A stretch of 64,000 nucleotides of DNA from the NCBI RefSeq assembly GCF_001461035.1, contig NZ_LNAM01000112.1, positions 59,584-123,583 of the forward strand, in the 5' to 3' direction. Both the position numbers and the translations under genes were made by a program. Within the stretch, counting starts at the first letter, position 1; each line of letters starts with the position of its first letter. This DNA is from Acetivibrio ethanolgignens (GTDB taxonomy: Bacteria > Bacillota > Clostridia > Lachnospirales > Lachnospiraceae). Shown here one piece after another: positions 26,038 through 32,287 of the stretch. The notes beneath the pieces are model-generated. The model worked only from the letters and a program-made list of their open reading frames with translations. It was not told the origin of the DNA and ran no database searches.

Positions 26038-26072
26038 AAAGCGATTTCCGTTGCAGCGGAGGTCGCTTTTTT
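26038..26072 (-). terminator. Terminator of the zinc-ribbon gene
   Basis: AAGCGA/TCGCTT outer stem and CCG/CGG inner stem, with T-runs usable on either strand, directly after the stop of the minus-strand gene at 26078. Confidence 0.55.
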
Positions 26073-26077
26073 AATGC

Positions 26078-26608
26078 TTAAAAATAGGCGACAAGTTCAT
26101 TGTCGAGGGTGTCGTCTCTTTCTTGTGCGTAGTCATTATAATCATAATCAACTATTTTGTAGAAAGAAACAACGATGTGAATTTCTCCAGTCTCGTCATC
26201 ATATCCGAGGACTTGAGAGAAAATCGGGAGTTTGGTTTCAAGAGATTCCGTGATGTGTTTTGAAATAGATTCGTCAACAACACGACCGATGACCTCCGAA
26301 TATATCTTTGCAATGATACCGTCTCCAGTAGAAGAAAACGAAATATCATCACAACAATGTATTTTTGAAAAATCCGGAAAAGTATCAAGTTTAGCAAGTT
26401 CAACATCGTCAAAGTGTTTTATCCTTGCATATTTCATGTCGTTTCCGATGTAGATTGTCGGAATCTCAATGGTCTTTTCGACTGGAGCAGGAGCGACGGG
26501 AGCAGTGAGTTCCTTTTCATACTGTTTTTGACAGGACGCACACAATCCGGTTCGGATATTCACCATCACGAAAAGTCCATGTTTTCCACATTTCACACAT
26601 TTTGACAT
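26078..26608 (-). CDS. Zinc-ribbon protein of unknown function
   Basis: 176 residues from the ATG at 26608, which has GGAGGTGACTGC before it. The N terminus has two CxxC pairs (MSKCVKCGK and LCASCQK), a zinc ribbon, then a Pro/Ala-rich linker and an acidic C-terminal domain. I recognise no family for the latter. It is divergent from the small HTH gene at 26683, and such genes occur in mobile elements of gut Firmicutes. Confidence 0.65.
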   Translation of the reverse strand: MSKCVKCGKHGLFVMVNIRTGLCASCQKQYEKELTAPVAPAPVEKTIEIPTIYIGNDMKYARIKHFDDVELAKLDTFPDFSKIHCCDDISFSSTGDGIIAKIYSEVIGRVVDESISKHITESLETKLPIFSQVLGYDDETGEIHIVVSFYKIVDYDYNDYAQERDDTLDNELVAYF

Positions 26609-26682
26609 GCAGTCACCTCCGTTCAAATAATCTAAATATTTTCAACCTTGTAAACTTCCTTTTAGGAAAGGAGGTGAGCAAG

Positions 26683-26880
26683 ATGAAAATTCTGTTATGG
26701 GAAACAAGAACCTCAAAGGGGTTCACATTGATGCAGTTGGCGACAAAATCCGGAATCGGAAAGAGTACGCTCAACAACATCGAAAACGGAAAGGTGTCAC
26801 CGACATTGTTTCAACTTGAGACAATAGCGATTGCACTGGATGTAAAAATCACAGACCTTTTTGATTCCGAGTACAAATAA
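26683..26880 (+). CDS. Small XRE-family HTH regulator
   Basis: 65 residues from the ATG at 26683 (AGGAAAGGAGGTG upstream; an upstream in-frame ATG has no such site). It is almost a bare Cro/C1-type helix-turn-helix: 'LMQLATKSGIGKSTLNNIEN', then 'LFQLETIAIALDVKITDLF'. A likely regulator of the nearby operator pair at 26928-26975 (inference). Confidence 0.8.
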   Translation: MKILLWETRTSKGFTLMQLATKSGIGKSTLNNIENGKVSPTLFQLETIAIALDVKITDLFDSEYK

Positions 26881-26927
26881 TAATATTTTAACACATATAT
26901 ACATGAAAGAATGGAGTTGAGAGACGG

Positions 26928-26975
26928 TTTCCACAATTATGGAAATGAACATCAAAATTTCCACAATCATGGAAA
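26928..26975 (+). promoter_or_regulatory. Twin operators TTTCCA-N6-TGGAAA
   Basis: Perfect dyads at 26928-26945 and 26958-26975, 30 bp centre to centre (about three helical turns). A TATTCT box at 26983-26988 follows the second dyad, which would cover the -35 region. Downstream lies the micro-ORF at 27015. Confidence 0.7.
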
Positions 26976-27014
26976 TATGTGCTATTCTGTACACGGAAAG
27001 GATGGTGATGTTCC

Positions 27015-27128
27015 TTGCAATACAAAGAGACTATAATTGAAATAGTCGGCAAGATACATAGTGAACGCATCCTCAAGAGGATATACAAATTCGTTTTGTA
27101 TCTCTACACCCACGAGACTGGCGGTTGA
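27015..27128 (+). CDS. Micro-ORF A, paralogue of micro-ORF B
   Basis: 37 residues from a TTG start (GGTGAT just upstream; no other in-frame start before a stop). The core 'SERILKRIYKFVLYLY' matches 'SEKTLKRIYKFVMHLW' of the micro-ORF at 27673, and the N-terminal parts also align (KETIIEIVGKI / KESICEMVNQI). Conservation between two copies supports real coding. Function unknown. Confidence 0.55.
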   Translation: MQYKETIIEIVGKIHSERILKRIYKFVLYLYTHETGG

Positions 27129-27136
27129 AAAGACCG

Positions 27137-27520
27137 TCAGTCTTTTTCTTTTACTGAATTTCTGAATGACAGGAATGAATTTATCATATTATTCACGACA
27201 GCAATATCATCATCAGATGCGTACAACAATGCTTTAATCATTGCTTTTCTGTCATCGTTTTCACCTGCCATGATGCGGTCGATTCTTTCAAGGAAATCAT
27301 CATCACTCTCGACGAACATGTTTCCATCTCCAGTAGTCAACCATATATAGTCAACACCAAACTCTCGACAGATGGATTTCGTCATCTGTTCAGTGAGATT
27401 TCTATTTCCTTTTTCGATGTTGGAAATCGCAACCTTTGTCACACCAACTCTGTCACCGAACTTTTCAAGCGTAAGTCCAAGAGAGGTTCTGACTTCTTTG
27501 ATTCTTTCACCTTGCGTCAT
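27137..27520 (-). CDS. XRE-family repressor
   Basis: 127 residues. N-terminal Cro/C1-type HTH ('TLEKFGDRVGVTKVAISNIE') and a C-terminal dimerisation-like region. The length and 'FGVDYIWLTTGDGNMF' are typical of phage/ICE immunity-type repressors. It is divergent from the excisionase-like genes, with three dyad operators between, so it probably controls them and itself. Confidence 0.85.
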   Translation of the reverse strand: MTQGERIKEVRTSLGLTLEKFGDRVGVTKVAISNIEKGNRNLTEQMTKSICREFGVDYIWLTTGDGNMFVESDDDFLERIDRIMAGENDDRKAMIKALLYASDDDIAVVNNMINSFLSFRNSVKEKD

Positions 27521-27554
27521 TGTTTGTCCTCCTTATCTCGATGTTTGTTCTTTA

Positions 27555-27583
27555 AGAATAACACTACAACAAATAAAAATCAA
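27555..27583 (-). promoter_or_regulatory. Promoter of the XRE repressor
   Basis: Minus strand: TTGATT (plus 27578-27583), 17 bp, TATTCT (plus 27555-27560). Operator 1 begins 7 bp upstream of the -35 box. Confidence 0.55.
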
Positions 27584-27590
27584 TAAAAAA

Positions 27591-27657
27591 GTAATCAGAG
27601 ATAACAAAAGGGGTTGACAAGGTAATCAAAGATAAATATAATGTAATCAAAGATAAC
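27591..27657 (+). promoter_or_regulatory. Three operators GTAATC-N3-GATAAC
   Basis: 15-bp dyads with half-site GTWATC at 27591-27605, 27622-27636 and 27643-27657. Start-to-start spacings are 31 and 21 bp, close to three and two helical turns. Operator 2 fills the spacer of the plus promoter and operator 3 sits at its start point. Confidence 0.8.
27614..27642 (+). promoter_or_regulatory. Repressible promoter of the excisionase-like operon
   Basis: Consensus TTGACA (27614-27619), 17 bp, consensus TATAAT (27637-27642), overlapped by operators 2 and 3. Confidence 0.85.
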
Positions 27658-27672
27658 GCAGGAGGGAAAGAA

Positions 27673-27774
27673 ATGTACAAGGAAAGCATTTGCGAGATGG
27701 TAAATCAGATAAAAAGCGAAAAGACGCTAAAAAGAATCTACAAATTTGTAATGCATTTATGGTGCAGACAGTAA
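27673..27774 (+). CDS. Micro-ORF B, paralogue of micro-ORF A
   Basis: 33 residues, MYKESICEMVNQ start, GGAGGGAAAG upstream. The core 'LKRIYKFV' is shared with micro-ORF A. It is the first gene behind the repressed promoter. It ends 16 bp before the excisionase-like gene. Function unknown. Confidence 0.65.
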   Translation: MYKESICEMVNQIKSEKTLKRIYKFVMHLWCRQ

Positions 27775-27790
27775 AAAGGAGGCGGTCACA

Positions 27791-28006
27791 ATGGAGATAG
27801 GACGAATATTGCCGACCGAGGCTGCGGTGATTCTGAATGTGTCACCTCAATTCGTAAGAGTTGCAATGCAGCAGGGGAAACTCCCTATCGGAACAGCAAT
27901 CAAGATGTCATCAATTTGGACATATCACATATCAGAGAAACTACTGCACGAATATTCCGGAAAGGACATCGAGCAGGAACTTGAAAGAATCAGAGGAAAG
28001 GAGTGA
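27791..28006 (+). CDS. Excisionase-like winged-HTH protein
   Basis: 71 residues. 'LPTEAAVILNVSPQFVRVAMQQGKLP' is the MerR-like recognition region of Tn916-type excisionases (here 'PQFVRVAMQQGKLPIG', then 'WTYHISEKLLHEY'). It would bend DNA near the attachment site during excision or act as a regulator. Good AGGAGG site. The integrase it would serve is broken. Confidence 0.7.
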   Translation: MEIGRILPTEAAVILNVSPQFVRVAMQQGKLPIGTAIKMSSIWTYHISEKLLHEYSGKDIEQELERIRGKE

Positions 28007-28011
28007 CGGAA

Positions 28012-28239
28012 ATGTCAAAGGACGAGAGAAAAGAGCAAATCGAGAGCATGGCAGAAAAGTTCGTTGAACTTGATGAAGATATTTATAAGGTGGCGAATTC
28101 AAGACTTGGTTGGTACAGAAGAAGTGGAATGGACGTAGTAAATTTCATTATCAGTAAAGATTTACTTGAAAATAGGATAAAAGATGGAGCAGGTCTGCTC
28201 AATCCCTTATCCTATTACTTAGTGAAAGTTGGAATGTAA
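28012..28239 (+). CDS. Hypothetical protein, possibly truncated by intron fragment
   Basis: 75 residues from the ATG at 28012 (GGAAAGGAG upstream). The N-terminal half is charged and helical ('ERKEQIESMAEKFVELDEDI'). The gene ends only 6 bp before the group II intron tail, so its last residues may be read from intron DNA and the original C terminus may be lost. I recognise no family. Confidence 0.5.
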   Translation: MSKDERKEQIESMAEKFVELDEDIYKVANSRLGWYRRSGMDVVNFIISKDLLENRIKDGAGLLNPLSYYLVKVGM

Positions 28240-28245
28240 ATTGTA

Positions 28246-28316
28246 GAGCCGTATACGAGACCCGTACGTACGGTTCAATGGGAGGGGCGAGAAAATTATT
28301 CTCCCTCTACCCTATT
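28246..28316 (+). mobile_element. Group II intron 3' remnant (domains V and VI)
   Basis: GAGCCGTA pairs with TACGGTTC, with a CG bulge and a short upper stem (28246-28276): domain V, including the AGC triad. Next, GGGAGGGG...GAGAA/TTCTC...CTCTACCC forms domain VI with the bulged A and the usual 3' end CTACCCTAT. The domain V loop is one or a few bases shorter than the usual 34-nt form. No reverse transcriptase or 5' intron end is present, so it is a dead fragment. Confidence 0.7.
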
Positions 28317-28331
28317 AACATACAAATGAGA

Positions 28332-28733
28332 TTATGAACGAGTTTGCAATTTTGCAATGAGTGCATCCTTGAGAACCTTTGAATAATTGAGACCAAGATT
28401 CTCACATGCAGTATTGAGCCATGCAGGGATGCTCAATGTTTTCTTGACAGCCTTGTCGTCGTATGCACGAGCATACTCGTCAAGGTTTACACAAACAAGA
28501 TTGACAAGAGCATTTTCGTCATCTTTTTCGACAGAATCAAGTGAAGATGGAACAGGAAGAACATCACCATCACGCAATGAATTGAAAAGATATTGACCAC
28601 AAGCCTCTTGAGCCATTGCGAAAGCATCTGCAAGATTATCTCCGTATGTGGCGAGGTCATTGAGGTCGGGAAAAATGACGGAGAATCGTCCGTCATCCTC
28701 CGGATAAAACACAGCAGGATAAATATAGTTCAT
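28332..28733 (-). CDS. hicB: HicB family antitoxin
   Basis: 133 residues from the ATG at 28733 (AAAGGAG upstream). The N-terminal HicB fold is 'MNYIYPAVFYPEDDGRFSV', and the C terminus is a ribbon-helix-helix type DNA-binding segment ('KKTLSIPAWLNTACE'). It neutralises HicA and represses the operon. Encoded 31 bp after hicA. Confidence 0.9.
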   Translation of the reverse strand: MNYIYPAVFYPEDDGRFSVIFPDLNDLATYGDNLADAFAMAQEACGQYLFNSLRDGDVLPVPSSLDSVEKDDENALVNLVCVNLDEYARAYDDKAVKKTLSIPAWLNTACENLGLNYSKVLKDALIAKLQTRS

Positions 28734-28764
28734 ATGAATCTCCTTTCTATTAAGGTGACAGGTC

Positions 28765-28947
28765 TCATTTGAGACCTGCCTGTTTGAGTATGGAGTTGAC
28801 AACCCTTTGAGGAATGTCGCCTCGATGATTTGGGATTGTTACCTTTCCCGATTTAGTTGGATGCTTGTATTGATGATGTGAACCTTTCACATCCACGAGA
28901 AACCATCCATCATCAAGGACTTGTTTTTCAATTTCTCGAAATCTCAT
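28765..28947 (-). CDS. hicA: HicA family mRNA interferase toxin
   Basis: 60 residues, double-stranded RNA-binding-like fold. The catalytic His is in 'VKGSHHQYKHPTKSGKVTI', followed by 'PNHRGDIPQRVVNSILKQAG'. All family landmarks are intact, so the module may be functional and stabilise the island remnant. Confidence 0.92.
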   Translation of the reverse strand: MRFREIEKQVLDDGWFLVDVKGSHHQYKHPTKSGKVTIPNHRGDIPQRVVNSILKQAGLK

Positions 28948-28973
28948 TTGTATTGTTTCCTCATTACAAGTAT

Positions 28974-29002
28974 ATAATACTACGTATTATACGTAATGTC
29001 AA
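28974..29002 (-). promoter_or_regulatory. Promoter of hicAB
   Basis: Minus strand: consensus TTGACA (plus 28997-29002), 17 bp, TATTAT (plus 28974-28979). Confidence 0.8.
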
Positions 29003-29024
29003 TAGAAAATACGTAAAATACGTA
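28981..29024 (-). promoter_or_regulatory. HicB operators TACGTA-N3-TACGTA
   Basis: Two 15-bp sites at 28981-28995 (within the promoter spacer) and 29010-29024 (upstream of -35), each made of two TACGTA palindromes 3 bp apart; 29 bp between sites. Confidence 0.75.
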
Positions 29025-29078
29025 AATAATTTTCAAAAATAAAAACAAAGAATGTGTGAGAACAAGAGAAAAAACATA

Positions 29079-29100
29079 AGTAACAAACTGGTAACTAACA
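29079..29100 (+). repeat. Two 11-bp arm-type repeats, right side
   Basis: GTAACAAACTG and GTAACTAACAA in tandem, matching the three units at 24866-24898. The bases from 29101 to 29289 hold no gene that I can support. Confidence 0.55.
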
Positions 29101-29289
29101 AAGAGCCGGAGAAGTGCATAAAATAAGGGTTCGGAACTATCGAAGAGATAATCTTTTGGAAACAAAGATATCAAGAAAATCCCATTTTACAAGGGTTACA
29201 GAAGTTGTGGAAAGTTGTCAGATGTGCTGGAATTTAAATCAAATGCAACACATATGCTACAGGTATGCAACAAAGATAATGATATGTAT

Positions 29290-29325
29290 AGGACATTTTT
29301 CAGTAGAAATACTGGGGAATGTCCT
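29290..29325 (-). terminator. Terminator of the integrase remnant
   Basis: AGGACATT/AATGTCCT outer stem and CAGTA-gaaa-TACTG inner stem, directly after the minus-strand stop at 29334. Confidence 0.65.
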
Positions 29326-29333
29326 TTCTTAAT

Positions 29334-29485
29334 TTAAATCTTATTAATCGCATCTACAAGCTCCTTTATATCAAAGTGTGTGTATACTTTTTCGGTCAAA
29401 GTCATAGCACCAGAGCGCCCCACAATCTTCTTGATAATTGTCTGATTCACACCGGCTTCCGCTAACATGGAAATACAGGTATGCC
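29334..29485 (-). pseudogene. Tyrosine recombinase C-terminal fragment
   Basis: About 50 residues in frame to a TAA. 'RHTCISMLAEAGVNQ' contains the H-x-x-R box Arg and His, 'IIKKIVGRSGAMTLT' follows, and 'EKVYTHFD' carries the nucleophilic Tyr. The upstream part is missing; sequence beyond about 29485 does not continue the domain. It is a different piece from the N-terminal fragment at 25279-25908, and 3.4 kb on the wrong side to be its direct continuation. Confidence 0.75.
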
Positions 29486-29504
29486 TAAGGCAAAAGAAGC
29501 AGTT

Positions 29505-29975
29505 ATGTTACTTGATAGAATCAAAGCTTTTGTATCATCATTTAGATTATTTGCACCTACCATTGAAGAATATGCTAATCAGGTGGAAGCGGATAAAACA
29601 ATTGATGCCGGAAATTCATTTCGTGGGATATTGTATGAAATAGGAAAGCTGCTAGAGACATTCAAAGAACTAATAAAAGAAGGATTATGTTGGTTTCCAA
29701 GGCTTATGAGGTGGAAAACTTCCAAAGGGGAGGTAGCACCAGTATTTCTTGAAAAAAGTAATGGATGTTCATATGCGGTGTATGGATATATGAATGTGGA
29801 GACTAAGGAATACTATTCGAAAGAGACAATGCAATGGGAGGTTAGGGCGTACAATCGAACAGGGAATGTCGAACAGATGGATGCAAATATTGAGGCGATG
29901 GCGAGGAATTTGCAGGAGATGTTGAGGATAAGTGCGGAACAGAAGAGAATGTGGAAAGCATATGAGGGAAGGTAA
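29505..29975 (+). CDS. Hypothetical protein at a rearrangement junction
   Basis: 156 residues from the ATG at 29505; an ATG at 29481 is in frame but overlaps the integrase fragment. Contains 'LLETFKELIKEGLCWFPRL' and an Arg/Glu-rich helical C terminus ('MARNLQEMLRISAEQKRMW'). No family recognised. It may be the 3' part of a longer gene cut at the junction. A hairpin follows. Confidence 0.4.
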   Translation: MLLDRIKAFVSSFRLFAPTIEEYANQVEADKTIDAGNSFRGILYEIGKLLETFKELIKEGLCWFPRLMRWKTSKGEVAPVFLEKSNGCSYAVYGYMNVETKEYYSKETMQWEVRAYNRTGNVEQMDANIEAMARNLQEMLRISAEQKRMWKAYEGR

Positions 29976-29984
29976 AGTGAAAAT

Positions 29985-30026
29985 GGATGCTAATACTTGT
30001 AACAAAGTTATTATATGTTAGCATCC
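29985..30026. repeat. Hairpin after the hypothetical gene
   Basis: GGATGCTAATA pairs with TGTTAGCATCC (one G-T), 20-nt loop, no T-run. Confidence 0.5.
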
Positions 30027-30055
30027 AAAATATAACCATTTCTTCAAATAAACCA

Positions 30056-30083
30056 TTGAAAAAACCAAATATAATGGTATAAT
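30056..30083 (+). promoter_or_regulatory. Promoter of the restriction-modification operon
   Basis: TTGAAA (30056-30061), 16 bp, consensus TATAAT (30078-30083). Confidence 0.65.
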
Positions 30084-30140
30084 TAAATAAAAAGTGTCCA
30101 ATAATGAAAGAAATACGTTGCATAAAATGGAGATGAAAAT

Positions 30141-32270
30141 ATGAATTATACGGCAACTCAAATTGCAAAAAAATTAGACATTTCGAGATCATATTTATAT
30201 TATTTAAAAGAGAATGGATTGATAGAGATTGAATTAAATGAAAAAGGAAGACCTATGTGGACGGAAGAGGTTTACGATAGGCTTAAAGAATATATAAAAA
30301 AAAATAATGTTGAGGAAAAGCCGGAAGTGCAAAAGCTTCCATATAAAACGACGAAGATAAATAATAGAAGATATTTAGGAAATAAATATAAGCTTTTGCC
30401 CTTTATTACAGAGGTAATTGAAAAAAAATGCGAAAATGTGAATACTGTAGCAGATATATTTGCTGGAACAGGTGCTGTAGCATCAGCTTTTACAGATAGA
30501 AAGATTATCACAAATGATATCATGTACAGTAATTATATATGTCATGTAGCTTGGTTTAGCAGTGAAGATTATTCTGAAGACAAAATAATAGATTTAATTA
30601 TTTATTATAATAATAAGGTTGTTGAACAAGATAATTATATGAGTGAAAATTTTGCAGATACGTATTTTTCGCTTGTGGATTGTAGAAAGATTGGTTTTAT
30701 CAGACAGGATATAGAAGATAGATTTAAAAAGGGGGAAATTAATACAAGAGAAAGAGCGTTATTAATAACATCTTTGTTGTATGCAATGGATAAAATTGCC
30801 AATACATGCGGACATTACGATGCATATAGAAAGGGAGCAGAATTTGAAAAACATCTAGAACTATATGTACCACAGCCTGATGAAAACTTAAATGAAAATA
30901 ATGTGTGTTATAACATGGATACAAATGAGCTTGTTCCAAATATTGAGGCGGATTTAGTATATATTGACCCACCATATAATTCTAGACAGTATTGTGATGC
31001 ATATCATCTATTGGAAAATGTTGCTCGATGGGAAAAACCAGAAGTATTTGGAGTTGCAAGAAAGATGGATAGAACAGCATTAAAGAGTGATTATTGCACG
31101 AAAAAAGCCACTGTGGCCTTTGAAAAATTAATTGATTCAATTCATGCTAAATATATTATGCTTTCATACAATAATATGGCGGAAAAAGGAAATGATAGAT
31201 CTAATGCCAAAATAAGTGACGATGATATAATGCGAATACTTCAAAAAAAAGGAGAAGTTCAGGTATATACAGAGGATTATAAAGCATTTTCAACTGGAAA
31301 GTCCGATATAAAAGATAATCAAGAACGATTGTTTTTGTGTAAATGTTATGGAAGTGAAAAAGAAATAATTCCATCAGCGTTAAATTATACCGGAGGAAAG
31401 TATAAATTGCTTCCTCAAATACTACCTTTCTTCCCCAAGGATGCAGACAAGGTTGTTGATTTATTTTGTGGTGGTTGTAATGTTGGAATTAATGTGAATT
31501 GTAATAAAGTACAGTTCAATGACTCAAATGAATATTTAATGGGATTATTAGATACATTTAAACGATTATCTAAAGAAGAAATATTCATATGGATATACGA
31601 AACAATAGAAAAATATGACTTATCACTTGTAAGTAAAAATGGATATGAATACTATGGCTGTGAAAGCTCTAAAGGATTGGGGGCATATAACAAAGACGGA
31701 TATAATAAGCTTAGAAAAGATTTTAATAGTAAAAAAGAGCGGGATGATGAGTATTACTTAATGTTATATTTGTTAATCGTATATTCTTTCAACAATCAAT
31801 TGCGATTTAACAGGAAAGGTGAGTTTAATCTGCCAGTAGGTAAAAGAGATTTTAATTTAAAAATGCAACAAAAATTAGAAGGATTTCTTGACAGAATAAA
31901 AAGCGGAGATTATGGCTTTACAGCAGGAGACTTTAGAGAAGTAAATATAGATGAATTTACCGATAAAAGTTTCTTTTATGTAGATCCGCCTTATTTGATA
32001 ACATGTGCAACGTATAATGAGCAGGACGGCTGGAACGAGCAGGACGAATATGATTTGTTGGCGTATTTGGAAGAATTGGATAAAAAAGGAATTCGATTTG
32101 CATTATCTAATGTTCTCGAGAGTAAAGGTAAAAAGAATGAAATTCTTGCAGATTGGATAAAGAAGCATAAAAAGTTTAAGGCTATATTGTTAGATTATGA
32201 TTACAAAAACTCAAATTATCATACCAAACGAGAAGGTGTTACAAAGGAAGTATTAGTTGTTAATTACTAG
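30141..32270 (+). CDS. Double-domain adenine-N6 DNA methyltransferase (type IIS modification)
   Basis: 709 residues. A MerR/Xis-like HTH at about 1-55 ('TATQIAKKLDISRSYLYYLK') is followed by two D12-class methylase domains. Domain 1 has 'RRYLGNKYKLL', SAM motif 'DIFAGTGAVASAF' and catalytic DPPYNSRQY. Domain 2 has 'NYTGGKYKLLPQI', 'DLFCGGCNVG' and DPPYLITCA. Two fused methylases are the arrangement of M.FokI-like enzymes, where each half protects one strand of an asymmetric site. The endonuclease gene follows after 17 bp. The region is much richer in A+T than its flanks, a sign of transfer. The HTH may give autoregulation. Confidence 0.9.
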   Translation: MNYTATQIAKKLDISRSYLYYLKENGLIEIELNEKGRPMWTEEVYDRLKEYIKKNNVEEKPEVQKLPYKTTKINNRRYLGNKYKLLPFITEVIEKKCENVNTVADIFAGTGAVASAFTDRKIITNDIMYSNYICHVAWFSSEDYSEDKIIDLIIYYNNKVVEQDNYMSENFADTYFSLVDCRKIGFIRQDIEDRFKKGEINTRERALLITSLLYAMDKIANTCGHYDAYRKGAEFEKHLELYVPQPDENLNENNVCYNMDTNELVPNIEADLVYIDPPYNSRQYCDAYHLLENVARWEKPEVFGVARKMDRTALKSDYCTKKATVAFEKLIDSIHAKYIMLSYNNMAEKGNDRSNAKISDDDIMRILQKKGEVQVYTEDYKAFSTGKSDIKDNQERLFLCKCYGSEKEIIPSALNYTGGKYKLLPQILPFFPKDADKVVDLFCGGCNVGINVNCNKVQFNDSNEYLMGLLDTFKRLSKEEIFIWIYETIEKYDLSLVSKNGYEYYGCESSKGLGAYNKDGYNKLRKDFNSKKERDDEYYLMLYLLIVYSFNNQLRFNRKGEFNLPVGKRDFNLKMQQKLEGFLDRIKSGDYGFTAGDFREVNIDEFTDKSFFYVDPPYLITCATYNEQDGWNEQDEYDLLAYLEELDKKGIRFALSNVLESKGKKNEILADWIKKHKKFKAILLDYDYKNSNYHTKREGVTKEVLVVNY

Positions 32271-32287
32271 AAGAAGGAGATGTGCGT

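Noticed and set aside
28857..29042. Plus-strand ORF overlapping hicA
   Set aside because: It is the complement of hicA and its operators; hicA has the conserved motifs.
25279..29485. One integrase simply split by circular permutation of the element
   Set aside because: The N- and C-terminal pieces would leave about 100 catalytic-domain residues missing, so permutation alone does not explain them.
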